Assembly: GCA_043381765.1 (NCBI GenBank)
Contig: JBHJMP010000618.1
Coordinates: forward strand, 1-40,236
Length of the DNA stretch: 40,236 nt
From: Collodictyon triciliatum
Lineage: Eukaryota; CRuMs
Reading direction: 5' to 3'
Below, in pieces: positions 28,601-40,236 of this stretch; position 1 is the stretch's first letter, and each line of letters starts with the position of its first letter. The notes below the pieces were generated by a model that ran no database searches, was not told where the DNA came from, and saw nothing but the letters and a program-made list of their open reading frames with translations. Position numbers and translations under genes: made by a program.

Positions 28601-31600
28601 ATATTGGTGCTGAACACTTTGCGCCTTCGTGGCCTCAAGTTTTACTTCCTCTTCACATTTTTTTTCCAGCATCTCAATTTCCTTTTTCCACGTTTTCTTT
28701 TCTTCTTCAAAACAAGCGCGCTCCATCTCATAAACTTTCTTCTCTCTGTCCCAATATTCCCTCAGTGAGACCAGCTCTCTTTGAAGGTTTTGATTTATGC
28801 TTTCCGGGTAGGATGTTTTTGTACTTTCCGGTTGATACTGAGCATCTAAACGTGTGTGTTTAAATATGGGGTAAATTCACCTGGATTAAGCAATCCAATT
28901 ATTTTTCTCTCTCCGTAGCTTTCAATTTGCCATTTTTTATAACAAAATATGTGAAGAGAACATTTTCTAGAAGACCCGAGGAAAGTGTCGTCATAAGAAG
29001 TCTAGTGGAAAAAATCAAGAGTCAAATATAATTAAATTGTGTATCTTGAAATATGCAATCAAAGGTACTCTAGTCGATAACATCTTCATCGAAGCGTAGG
29101 TACTGTTCGAAGCCTCAACATAAGAAGTGGTTCTCGAAAGAGATGTGACCTCTACTAGCTGGGTAATTGGCGACAAGTATAAGTATAGAGCTTCTATAAT
29201 TCCAAATAAAATTTACATGTTCAAACCCTTTTGGTCGAATCTCGTTCTTCGTGGAGACATGATACCTCTTGGTCCCAAATTTTTCTGGCCCTAGCGTACC
29301 TTGATTGAACGAAAATGATGAATAATCTGCAAAGAGCACTGAAAGATTTTCTAGGAAAATAATATTTAAACATTTAAAAGTAAAAAAAATCCTATCACAT
29401 AACACCCAAACATAGCTCCACTATTTTATAGTGTCTATTATAATTTCATTGAATGAATAAATAGAAATATTGTTCAATATTGTTAAAATTGAATAAGTTT
29501 ATCTTATCATTTCTCCTTAGTTCTCTAAAATAAGATTTATATATAAAGAGATAAAGAAATAAAGAAATAAAGGAATAAAGAAAGAAAGGAACAAACAAAC
29601 AAAGAAAGAAAGGAACAAACAAACAAAGAAACAAAGGAATAAAGGAATAAAGAAATAAAGAAATAAAGAAATAAAGAAATAAAGAAATAAAGAAATAAAG
29701 AAATAAAGAAATAAAGAAATAAAGAAATAAAGAAATAAAGAAACNNNNNNNNNNNNNNNNNNNNNNNNNNNNNNNNNNNNNNNNNNNNNNNNNNNNNNNN
29801 NNNNNNNNNNNNNNNNNNNNNNNNNNNNNNNNNNNNNNNNNNNNAACAAAGAAACAAAGAAACAAAGAAACAAAGAAACAAAGAAACAAAGAAACAAAGA
29901 AACAAAGAAACAAAGAAACAAAGAAACAAAGAAACAAAGAAACAAAGAAACGACAAGATGGAAATTAGTAGCTACCGTTTCTCCAAGTCTTTTAATGAAG
30001 AAATTTCAAGACAACAGTTCGATGCTTTTCGGCTTAGCTCTTCATTCTCTTTTTTGAGGTCTGAAATAATCTCACGAAGCTCAACAACATTTTGCTGGTC
30101 GGCTCTAATATTGGTGTCGTGCTCTTCATTCATTTTCGGCAGTGGATCTCGAGTAAATGTGATTCCCAGAGAGCGAGCTTTGCTAGATACAGCAGCCTCA
30201 CGAATATCTTGAATCTCGTTCATTCCAGAAATGCATCTCAGAATTTCCTCTTTCTTATGGTTACATACATAACTAAGTAAACTATCATACGTCGAGAATT
30301 TTGACATAAATTGCAAATAAAATAATTAAATAGTTTTAAAAAACATTTTCTTACCTTCATTTCGATCATCTTAGCCAGCTTTGCTCTGTCTTCTGAAATG
30401 TAAGTTTCTTCAATCACAAACTCCTCGTTGCTAACGGATGGAGTTTCAAGAGTGACGTTGTTTTGATTGTGGATGTGCCTGGATAAAGCAACATCTATTT
30501 CACGAAGCATATCAAAGGCATAGAGTTGCTCTGCAACAAGCTCTGAGTGAGCTCTATGTTTTTCAGAAAGCCAAGCCGCTCGTAATTCATCCATCAATAG
30601 CATCAAATGAGGCGACCCGAACGCTCTCGATTCCTCGGTTCTCTGAAACTCCCTGAATGGCATATGAGTATTATTTAGTATAGGTGCTATTTGTTAAACA
30701 AAGTACAATATATGAAACAAAACAAAAAAGGAGGAAGCATAGCAAGGAGATCCCGGCATAGAATAAAATTCAAATTTCGCTCATCTTATTTGAAAAAAGG
30801 ATTGAAAAAATGTTACGCGTGTGCATTCTCTTTTATCACACGATTCATATCGTCGATTAAACCACGCAAGATTCCCTGATTGCATTTCATACGGTTAAAC
30901 CAGATAAGTATTGATATACATACATAGTGGATAATTACATAGCACATCACGCGAGTCTCATGTCCGTCAATACCTGTGATAACATAATGAAGCTTTCGTA
31001 TTCTCTCAGCTTAGATTCTTGAAGCATAAATGCATCCTGCTGATCATGAAATGTTTCTTGATGGTCAATACTTGAATAACCAATTCCAATTCCAATGTTT
31101 TGGTTATCTTTTCCATCTTTTCCATTTTCTGTAGGCAGATCAGGGACAATTTTGCTATCATTTACCTCAGCGTGAGTGAATTTTTGTCCCTGCATCGGGA
31201 AGTGACGTGGAACGGGGGTTAAGCTAGCCACACCCCTTATTGAATTTACCGTATCCCTTAGTTCTTGGTTTTCATTTTGTAGTTCTTGGTTTTTTTTCAA
31301 CACCAACGATAATTCAGAAAAGACTTGGTCCTTGGAGTTTCTCGATTCTTGCAGTTGGGCTTCCAGTTCCACAATTTTCGCTCTGCTGCTCTCCAGATGA
31401 AATTTAGATTCGCTTATTCGTTCGGTCAGGCTAGTGATTTGCTTATTCAGAGACGACTTTTCAGACAACAAAATATTTACTCTCTGCTCCAGAGTTTGTC
31501 TCTCCTCATTTGATGCCAAGTTTGGTGACTGATTCGATAATAGCAAATTTCGGAGTTCATCTATTTCTCTCTCCATATGAGATTTTAAAATTCTGTTGCT

Positions 31601-34600
31601 CTGTAAATCGTTTAATAAAGCCTGCTGATTTGCTTCCATGCTTTGCACTTGAATCTGGAGCTCGTCATTTGAAGATGTCAGGGAGCGAACTTTGTTTAAT
31701 GTTTCTTCTAATCTGTCTTGTATGTCTGCTTCATGTTCTCTGAAGTCAATAATTATTCTATCCTTATCTGAATTCGCATATTTCAATCCACTAACCTCCA
31801 ATAGAAGAGATCGGTTGTTTGTCTCTAATTGAATGATTGTTTCATATTGAGATTCAATCTTCTTAGATAATTCATTTACAAAAGTCTCTGCGTTGGCATA
31901 GTGTTGAGCGTTTGCCTCCAACAGAGCTTTCTCATGCATAATGCGACGAATTTCAGTCTGAAATTTTGAATTTTCTGTCTGCAAATCGCTCAATGTCGTT
32001 TGGCCATCCCTCAACCTCGATAGAAGCTGCATTTTCTCTGTAGCAGCAGCATCACCTTTCATTTTCTCTATTTTGATTTGAGAGTTTGCCTCAGCCAATT
32101 TCTCATTTAATGTGATGATATCTTTTTGGTACTCATCCACTCTCGTGCGTAAATCGTACATGGACGATTGGAAAGTCAGAAGATGCCTCATACCCTCTTG
32201 TTGTCCCACAGTGTCATACCGTGATGTTTGTATCATTCGACTTGATTGCAATTCGCTTAAAGAAACTTCAAGTTCATTAGATTTCTTGGTAAGAGAACGA
32301 ATTTTTTGGTTCAATGATTCAATCTCTTGTTCTTGATTTCGTATGAGTAATGTGAGCTCCATCTTTTCAGATTCATATTTCAGTTTCTGTTCCTCCCATC
32401 TTACAGATGCAATCGAGGGTGTTTGATGTCTCTCAGTAAAAGACTTCTCCTTTTCACTTGGAAACGACAGAAATCTCACAGAATATGATTGTAATTCATC
32501 CTCTAATCTTCTTATTGTACCAAGCAGCGATGGGATATCTCTTTCACTGTAGTAATTCTCTATCTTAGTGGCCTCTGACCCTCTACCAACAAAGTAAACC
32601 TGTTGAGAGTCTGGCATGGAGGTGAACATAAATGAGTTTTGCTGGGATAGAAAAGGTCGAGATTTCTTCTCTCTTGTCAAATCACTTATCAATTCTTCAT
32701 ATTTAAGATTCTCATCTGATAAGCTTTTGCATTTCCTCTTGAGTGTTTCAATTTCCATCTCCAGAATTTCCGGATTCTTGGCTTGAACCAGCGCCCCAGC
32801 ATAGCTTTCATACTTATTTGGACCTTGTTGTGAACTATTCAATTGGTAAGAGTATTTACTTTGAAGAGAATGGAGCTCATCTTCCATTTCTGCGAGACGT
32901 CTTTCATATTCTTTTTTTGTGGATTCCCAATTGAGTGATGCTGCGTTGAATCGGCTTTCTGAATCCTTTTGGTAATTTTGGAATCTATTTGTGATAGATT
33001 GTATATGAGCCTGCAAATTCCTCTTAGAGTCCTCCAGAGATGTAATTTCGCTCTCCAATGAAGTGATTCGAGAAGTAAGCCTAGCCTTTTCATTTTTAAA
33101 CTCAATTGTGGTTCTGGTTGATAGCAAGCCTTCCTCACTTGAATAAAGATTAAATTGTCTGCTTCGGCTTCCTTTACTTTCTAGCGTGGAACTCAATTCA
33201 TTTCTCTCCTCTGTCATGGCTTGTAGTTGCCGCTCCAGAGATGATACCTTATCTTGTAAGGTTGCAATTGTGCTCATTTTTTCTGGGCTCAGCTGGTCTT
33301 CAGAAGTTCTTGAATGATTTTCAGAATAAACTAGTTTAGAATGCATGTCTTTCATCACTAACGCGCCATACTGGGCTCTCTCTTGCAGCATTTCGTTATC
33401 TACAGTCCTTTGATTTGTGATGATTGCTTCCGGTAAGTTAGTCTTATGATTACGAATCTCTTTCTGCAGTTCATGGTTTTCTTCTTTCAAAGCAGATATT
33501 TGTGACTCCACTCCTTTCAACTGGGCTTCGTAGTTGTCAATGCATTCAGATAAGGCAGCTTTTTGATCGGCTGCAGCTATTAACAGTTGTGCAGAGAGCG
33601 AGTCCTTTTCTTTAAGGAGTTCCCTGTTATCAAAATCTAACTTATTCAATCTAATCAGAGAAGTCGATTTCTCCTCCTGTGCTTTCTGCAACTGTCTGTT
33701 CAGCTCCTTTATTTCTTCAACCAAGCTCGCCGTACCCTGTTGTGAAGAGGCCTCTAGTTGCCTTTGTAAGCTGATGATATGTTCCGTAGATGCAGTCAGT
33801 TCAGCTACCGCACGTTCACATCTTTGCTGATAGGATTTGTTCTCTGCTCGAAGCATATCTATTACCATCATTTCGTCCTTCACTTTTTTTAAAAGGCGTG
33901 CATTTTCCTCGGTCTCGCATTTCAAATGGGATTCAACAGAAGAAACTTTTCTTTTAAGCTCTTGAATTTCTTTTTCCATCGCCAACTTCTGATCTTTCAA
34001 ACCCCCTAACTCGACATTCGATGAAATCAGCTCGGCATTATTTTGCTCCAAGTCAGCTCGCATTTTCAACTCAGATTCGTGAAATTTTCTCAGTTCCATG
34101 TCTTTGGAAACCAATTCTTCTTCAAGAAGTTCGATTCGTGCATGGAGTGAAGCTGTTTGTGATTGTAAGGTTGCGATCTTTGAAGAATATTCGGATATTT
34201 CTCTTTGGTGAATGCTCTATAATAATAATTGGCCATTAATTTGTTTCCAAATAAATTGAAAGAAAACTATTAAAAGCAAGACCAAATGGATATACAAAAG
34301 GAAGTGAAAGATCAAAAGGACAAAAACGGATATAGGCTATAAAAACAGCTGATATGACCTTCAATGAATTCTGCTCCTTCATGAGTGAAGAAATCCGCTG
34401 ATTCAAGTCATCTCCACCAACATTTCGATTAGACTTTGATATGGGTTGCTCGACGATTGATAGAGTTGGAGCCGGTGGTTGATTTAGATGGACCGGCTCT
34501 GGTTTTTCATATGCCGCTCTTGGTTTACTTTGTTTTGCTGGCAATGATGCCTCGAGGTTAGCTTTATGTCTTGGTGAAGATTGTGCTGACTTTGTGAGAT

Positions 34601-35379
34601 TGCCCTATATGTCGAGAGAAGCAAAAAAATCATGATTCTATAACTTCACACTATGACTGATCCTTGGTGGCATTTAAGGTATTGAGAGAAGAAAAATATA
34701 AAAGGTGGTACACGAGGAACTGGATGTGGTTGATATTGTCATCTTTGATGCGGTTGAATTTATCATAGCAGCTTTGTAACAAATGAATCAAAAGGGTATT
34801 GGCTTTTATGAATTTTTTTTTTTTTATTCTTCCTTTCAATTTTGTGCAGGATGGTGAAGATGTTGGCATTGGCTTTTATGAATATATAAACTGACGAAGC
34901 GACTTTATTTACTTGTTTGGGGGCCTTTGAAGTTGGACGCTCCGTGATCTGTTGTACTTGTTCCTTTTGAGATGCATCGCTCGTTGCAGAAAATCCACGA
35001 ACAGAATTGGCCTTTTGCAGCCGCAGCTGCTCGAACTTGCACAGAAACCCAGCAAAAGAGAGAAATGAGGTGTTTTGTGTGCTTTTACTTTCTTTTCACA
35101 ACAAAGCAACGACAAATAAGTGAATAAAAAAGCGGAGTGATTAAAAAAAAAAAGAGGAAAAATCCCATAAAAATGTGTCAACACAATAATGATACAGACA
35201 GAAACTGAGAGTGATCGGTGAAGTACGTGTCTTTCAAGCGATCCCCAAAAAGAATGAAGAAAGAGGAAAAACAAAGTCGGGAGAATAGAGGGCAGGCCAG
35301 TTGATCGACTTACAATTTCGCGCCCCTTCTGCACCTTCTGTGCTTTCTCCTCCGACGAGAGACTTTTGCTTGGATCCAT
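25637..35379 (-). CDS. Giant coiled-coil protein (golgin/centrosomal scaffold-like), about 23 exons
   Basis: Start ATG 35379. First exons: 35314-35379, 34913-35035, 34359-34604, a single 3,243-base exon 30974-34216, then 30817-30875, 30355-30652 and 29976-30253. Smaller exons continue to 25637-25789 (stop TAG); the total is near 2,000 residues. The N-terminus EKAQKVQKGREIFEQLRLQK resembles the short basic motif at the start of AKAP9/pericentrin-class proteins. A Ser/Pro/Gln-rich linker follows, then more than 1,000 residues of heptad-rich Glu/Lys/Leu coiled coil. The last exon encodes a charged, Gln- and Tyr-rich tail (QPRSQRGTPYPQHRQYDAD) without a GRIP domain. Likely role: tethering or scaffolding at the Golgi or microtubule-organising centre (inference). 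Exons between 28900 and 29350, next to a repeat and gap, are the least certain. Confidence 0.8.
26884..26970. repeat. (AAAATAAT)n octamer repeat in an intron
   Basis: About ten copies of an 8-base AT-only unit lie between small exons of the coiled-coil gene. Confidence 0.9.
29540..29952. repeat. Octamer minisatellite (AAAGAAAT/AAAGAAAC family) with gap 29745-29844
   Basis: Tandem 8-base units occur in blocks: AAAGAAAT-type, a short block of GAACAAAC-containing units, a long homogeneous AAAGAAAT block, the N gap, then a homogeneous AAAGAAAC block. It lies in an intron of the coiled-coil gene; Phe-Leu-Cys/Tyr-Phe frames over it are artefacts. The gap might hide a small exon. Confidence 0.95.
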
Positions 35380-35641
35380 CCTCAATGCCACGCGATGTTA
35401 ACACGTGGTTGCTTTCTTCAAAAACAAAAGGCAAAAACAGCTTGGCTTATGTGCCGAGCTAAAACCAAAAAGCTGTGCGCATATATTCCACATCTGGTTA
35501 GAATCTAGATCGAGTGGTGGTACGGTACCTATGTCCCCCTTTCTTTTTTCCCGTTTTTTTTTGTTGTGTTTTCTTTTCTATTCTCTTTATCTTGACTGTA
35601 TGGGTTGTTGGCAAAGGCATGAAGAAGGATATGGCGCCATC

Positions 35642-38600
35642 TTAAACGAGAATCTGTTTGGGGAGGTTTCGGAACTTTCCAACACGCTCGATAAACTCCT
35701 GAAGCTGCTGCTCATTTTGATACGCAGGCTGAAGCTTGATGAGAAATGTTTTCCTGTCGGCCGCTTGGGTCTTGGTCTTTGGTTTCTCGTTGGGTTGCGA
35801 CGGGGGTGGATTGGTGCCAATGCCCGGATTCGAGGCATCGGCTTTAAACTCAGTCTTTGCGATGACACCCATGTCGATGAAGAGCTTGACAGCATTCTTG
35901 AGTGTTTCTGAGGATACCGAATCGCCGTATTCAATCTGCCCCTCCTGGTATAAGGTTTCTGCGATTGTCAAGAGTCGCTTGGCAAACTGCGCTTCCTCTG
36001 CAGATCGGTCGGGGAGCAAACCAAGCAACCCCAAAGATGCGGCCCAGTAGGAGTCGATGAACGGCCAAAACAAAGCGCACAGGAAGTCAAAGTGGATGGC
36101 TTTCCCGCTGGAGACAAGTGCTTTCTCACTCAGACGAGACGACTCAAAGAGCAGAGGTTTTCTGGGTGTTTCTTCAATCTCAAGCTCTGTTTCTGTGGCG
36201 GGTCGAGAAGGGTCGGATTCAACACAGATGACGCTTTCTTCGCTTATCATGAGTTCAAGAGTTTGGTAAAATGTATCTTCTAGGCTCACCGCGTTGGGCT
36301 TGAAGGTTAGTTCGTATTTCATCAGGTGGCTAAAGAATTTGACAGACTCCAAAAGGTCCTCCACCGGGACAGCCGATAGTAGGGACATGCTTGGCTGGTT
36401 TGGGGCTTTGTATTTTCTGTTCTTCGCCAGAGAGAATAGGGCGCATGCAATCATCCCTTCGTTGTTGAATATGTGGAGAATCTGGTTGCGGTAGTAGGCC
36501 AACTCGAGGCGGTGCTTATTGCGGGGACGGACAACAGTATCGAGGAGCTGCAGTTTGTTTGGTATTTTGATGAGGTCGTTCCCAAGACAATCAAGCGTGC
36601 GGTCAACAATGGTGGGTGTGTCTTCAAAGGCAGCCACCTGGCCACCGCGGGTTTGAATGAGCGACTTTAACCAGTCCACTCTCTCAATTAACTCTGCGCG
36701 ACTGATTCCTCTTGTGCGCATCGTAAGCAGAACGGACACAACCAGAGACGTGGGCATTGCAACAGAAACACGGTTGATATCGTAGGTGATTCGATAGCCG
36801 AGCGAGCGTACAAAGTGCCGGCGCTGCTCTTCGCTTGACTTTGGGTCGCTGCTCCCTTGAGCTTCTTTTCCACTTTGTTGTGACTCAAAATACTCTCGAA
36901 TGGAAATGGGGTCGGCAAACTTGACGCCAACCCGCCCGAAGTTGTACTTTAGATACTTGCGGGCAGAGAGAAGGTCAAAGACAGACTCTTTCTTCTTTTC
37001 AGCACCCATAAGCTCGGAAGAGTAGCTTTTTGTTTCGATAATCTTGTCATATCCTATACTGATAGGAACCACAGAAACATCATCCAAGCGACCGTCAAGA
37101 ACAGCACGCACGACTGTGGTTAAGAGTCCTAGCTTTGGTGGGAGAATTTTGCCGCTTCGGCTTCGTCCTCCTTCGATAAAGAATTCGACTGCGCAGGAAA
37201 TATATGTAAATAAATCAAATATCATGTAGATTTATTTTGAGGAGAAATTGGATTTTGCCAGAGTATACTGATGTAAACATTCACACTACAAAGTCAAAAA
37301 ATTCAAGAAAGAGATAAATCCATTTACTTATTACAAACAAAGAGATTTGGATAACTGGTGTTTTACCTGGGAATCCTTCCTGTAATAGATGTATGACGTA
37401 CTCATTGAAAACTGATGAATAAAGTTTGTCATCATTAAAGGAGCGTCTCATAAAAAAAGCACCCCCGTGTCTGAGAAAGAAACCCACCTGAGAGCCATTT
37501 TGAAATGTTACGAAAAAAAAAAGGAGCTTTTGTCTCATTGCTTTTAAAAAAACAAATGGTTGATAATAAGATCGCAGCATAGAAAAAGGGGGGTTTTAGG
37601 CAAAATAAGAGGGAAATAAGATTAAAAATACAAACGATCGGCATGTTCAGATTGTCTCCAGCAGCAATCATAGGAAGACTAAAGTCTTCTTTGAAGAAGA
37701 TATACGAAATTAAAAGATAATCCAAATGGCTTTTATGGGATGGAATAAGTACGACAGGGCCCTTCAAAGCAGCTTGGCGAATCTAATGAGTGATTGATAT
37801 TAATATTACACATGAAGCCACATAAAAGCTTTTAAATCAACCATTATTATTATTATTATTAATATGGGGAGTGTTAGAATAAATTATACATTGAATCAAG
37901 TTGTTTACAGCAGAATGATGAATAGTAAGGCATTCCTACTCAACTTGAATAAAATAAAGGACAAACCTTTTCTATACCGTCCTCATTGTAATCTATACCA
38001 CGGTAAATCTGGCTGAAGACTCTGCGAAGTATCAGGGCCATTATTCTTACTAAAAAAATACTTGGAGTGGCAGCAATTTGGTCAATAAAACCAAGACTTC
38101 TTCTCCATGTCTGGTCAACCTTCCTTTGGAAAAGAGAAGATTGTGCCTCAGGCGGGATTACAGGCTCGTTCTTTCGGGATAATTCTTGATTGAGTTTGCT
38201 CATTTCCAACTGATGCTCCTCCTGGGCTGTTTGGTGGACAACTCTCTGCAGGTGTTGAGAGCGGACAATAGACTGTCTCAAGTGTGTATAAGGCTTATTT
38301 TTCGGCCCTCGAACTGTCCTCGTTTCCCTTTCAAAGCGGTCTTGGAGCAAGTCCTGCAGACGACGGGCGAGTTCAAGGTCATCAACAATCACGCCTTCTG
38401 GCGTCATTTCCTGCTGCTGCCTCAAAAACTCTCTTAGGTCGATGGGATTGCCACCACGCAAGCGAACACGGTGCCAATCTCTGAGCAAAAGATAGAATTC
38501 ACGCAACAACCCTGGACTTTCCTTTTCCCCAAATACAAAATCCAGTATTCTGCGGGCATATGAGTCGGACTGAGAGGTTGGTGTTCGGTCCCATATTATG

Positions 38601-39913
38601 TTTTGAGGGCACAAGTAAATCGGCCGTGTCTGAGCTGGAGAGCGCTGCAGACGAATCAACTGCACGAGATGCTCAGCCGCGTCGTATCGATAGACATCAG
38701 GGTCAGGCAAACGCCCCGTGAATAGCAGCATGAAAAAGCTCTGCAGCGTCCACATGATGAACTCGCGGGCGCGAGTGAACCATGTTTGAGGGAGACGCAA
38801 AAAAAGCAAGACTGGACGGTCGCCAGCAACAAGGTCGCGAACCAGGTCAGAGGCCATCTGCCCTCGCATTCCGAGCAGGCGGAGAAAGCGACCCCAGAAG
38901 GAGCGCCATTGCAGCTTTGCAGGCAGCCATGGGATGAAAGTAAGTCCTGGAGCGAGATGTGTGCGGCGCAGTTTGTGTCGTACAAAAAGCAAATTCAGCA
39001 CAAGATAAGAAAGCCACGACTGTGTCTGAGCAACGTGAACTGGCGTTCCATCCTGCTGGGCATTATACAACTTGCGTAGGCGATCCGGCTCGATAAGAAC
39101 TTTGGAGAAGACTCGCTGTGCGATAATGCGCCATAATGGAGGCAGCTCAGAAACCATGGGCGTCCAGCTCTTTGCCTCGGCCTTAACCGCTGCCCGTTCC
39201 ACTTCGGCGGAATGGCTTTCTACATCGGGCTCAAGGCGTGGAGTGAATCCGTCCAGTGCAATTGTGCTGTATCCGTGGCCCCATCGCATGTCTTGTGACG
39301 AATTGTTTCTTGAGAGGCGACCTTCGCCTGACTCGTCCTCATTGAGTGAGTGGTGGCGCACGTGGTCGTGTCGGAAGCTGGAGCCACCTTTTGATTGATT
39401 GTTGACAATTGATGATTGATGATTGATGATTGATGATTGATGATTGATGATTGATGATTGATGATTGATGATTGATGATTGATGGTTGATGATTGATGAT
39501 TGATGGTTGATGATTGATGATTGATGATTGATGATTGATGATTGATGATTGATGATTGTTTGGTTGGAATGGAAATAAACAGATAAATAGTTAACAGATA
39601 AATAGATAAACAGATAAACAGATAACCAGGTTGCGGTTGACTTACTTGAATGCATATTCTGTGATGGGGAGCCGGAGGATAGGCCCTGGGGGAAAGTATA
39701 CGAGTTTGACGGGGTTGCGGGCGAAGCATTGTATGCAGCAGATGAGGAGCGTGTGCTTGGCTGGTGATTTGCCAGTTCGTGAAGAGACTGGATTCTGCGC
39801 ATCGGGAGCGAACCCAAAGTGCTTCCTCCGAGGTCGTCGCTGCCTGTGACTCCCAAGCGTTCGCCCCGTGTGTGCGGCGTTTGTGGCGTCGTAGACGGGT
39901 TTGGTTCGCCCAT
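35642..39913 (-). CDS. PlsB-type glycerol-3-phosphate (or DHAP) 1-O-acyltransferase, five exons
   Basis: Exons 39646-39913, 37967-39387, 37636-37782, 37367-37487 and 35642-37188 keep phase and give 1,167 residues. The enzyme transfers an acyl group to the sn-1 position of glycerol 3-phosphate, the first step of phospholipid and triacylglycerol synthesis. All four acyltransferase blocks are present: block I HKSHLD (H579-D584), block II GGAFFMRRSF (620-629), block III FFIEGGRSRSGK (655-666) and block IV VVPISIGYD (692-700). The long region before block I has PlsB features such as PIYLCPQNIIWDRTP. A C-terminal domain of over 450 residues resembles that of PlsB/GPAM/GNPAT. Mitochondrial, ER or peroxisomal location is not decidable. 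Residues 1-90 are Ser/Pro-rich and likely disordered. The stop lies 262 bases from the start of the coiled-coil gene. Confidence 0.92.
39402..39630. repeat. (TTGATGA)n heptamer minisatellite followed by degenerate (AGATAAAC)n
   Basis: Twenty or more TTGATGA units with occasional TTGATGG variants fill about 39402-39556, followed by AGATAAAT/C units near 39578-39628. The whole tract is the first intron of the acyltransferase gene (39388-39645; donor GTAAGT, acceptor AAAAG). The open frame that runs through it (Ile-Asn-His-Gln-Ser-Ser repeats) is an intron artefact. Confidence 0.93.
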
Positions 39914-40236
39914 CGCGCTCCGCTGGCCGGGGTTAACCGGAGGAATGCTGGTCAGTGAGTGTGTCCTTACTTGGTCTTTATTTTCCTTTCTTTGATATCG
40001 ATTTTATTCTTTGTATTCTTTGTATTTTTTTTACCTTTTTGGTTCTTGTTTTTTTGTTTTTTGTGTTATTGTTTTTTGTTTTTGTGTTTTGTGTTTTGTG
40101 TTTTGTGTTTTGTGTTTTTTGTGTTTTTTGTGTTTTTTGTGTTTTTTGTGTTTTTTGTGTTTTTTGTGTTTTTTTGGTTCTTGTTATTTGTTTTTTTTGG
40201 TTCTTGTTATTTTTGTTTTTTGTTTTTTGTTTTTTG
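39914..40236. repeat. Upstream region of the acyltransferase gene with (TTTTGTG)n-like repeats
   Basis: After about 50 bases of GC-rich leader the sequence becomes T-rich. From about 40080 it is a repeat of TTTTGTG and TTTTTTGTG units, ending in TTGTT and TTGGTTC variants at the window edge. It should include the acyltransferase promoter; no specific element was identified. Confidence 0.75.

Noticed and set aside
29446-29956. Phe-Leu-Cys/Tyr-Phe repeat frames on the minus strand
   Set aside because: They are translations of the octamer satellite and the gap.
39402-39560. Regular repeats that could suggest a CRISPR-like array
   Set aside because: The units are directly abutting heptamers without unique spacers, in a eukaryotic intron.

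Overview
This window is eukaryotic nuclear DNA. Protein-coding exons are broken up by short, mostly AT-rich GT-AG introns, and runs of N mark assembly gaps. The gene set is typical of a free-living unicellular eukaryote with a full endomembrane system: a cAMP-receptor-like GPCR, an ATF6-like membrane-tethered bZIP factor, a BAR-PH-ArfGAP-ankyrin protein, a Golgi-type glycosyltransferase, a giant coiled-coil protein, WDR54, RPB6 and a PlsB-type glycerol-3-phosphate acyltransferase. The lineage cannot be fixed from sequence alone. The very dense simple repeats inside introns, together with this gene mix, suggest an amoeboid protist (Amoebozoa, or Rhizaria such as a foraminiferan); this is inference only.

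Layout. 1-1416: low-complexity DNA and a gap. 1417-3196 (-): leucine-rich-repeat protein. 4197-6740 (+): membrane bZIP factor, N-terminus missing. 6851-7045 (-): doubtful small membrane protein. 7357-8403 (-): intronless, GC-rich Rossmann-fold/SDR-like protein. 8699-10984 (-): type II membrane glycosyltransferase in eight exons. 11490-12018: repeat, gap and a gene fragment. 12121-12228 (-): 35-residue membrane ORF. 12322-14168 (+): GPCR. From 15253 to the end every recognised gene is on the minus strand: ACAP-type ArfGAP (15253-20141, about 16 exons), WDR54 (20540-23254, 12 exons), RPB6 (23866-24654, 4 exons), coiled-coil protein of about 2,000 residues (25637-35379) and the acyltransferase (35642-39913, 5 exons).

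Exon models were built by hand from splice sites, reading-phase bookkeeping and family motifs. Boundaries may be off by a base or, in weak places, by a small exon. Two junctions (in the glycosyltransferase and in WDR54) are one base out of phase next to a homopolymer and look like assembly indels. Microsatellites and minisatellites sit mainly in introns or beside gaps; many long open frames in the window are only translations of these repeats.

The genes do not form one pathway, but several serve membrane traffic and the ER/Golgi: ER-stress-type transcription factor, Arf GTPase control, Golgi glycosylation, phospholipid synthesis and probably a Golgi or centrosomal scaffold. The most interesting single item is the ATF6-like factor, which keeps the zipper, transmembrane segment and a plausible site-1-protease motif in the expected order.
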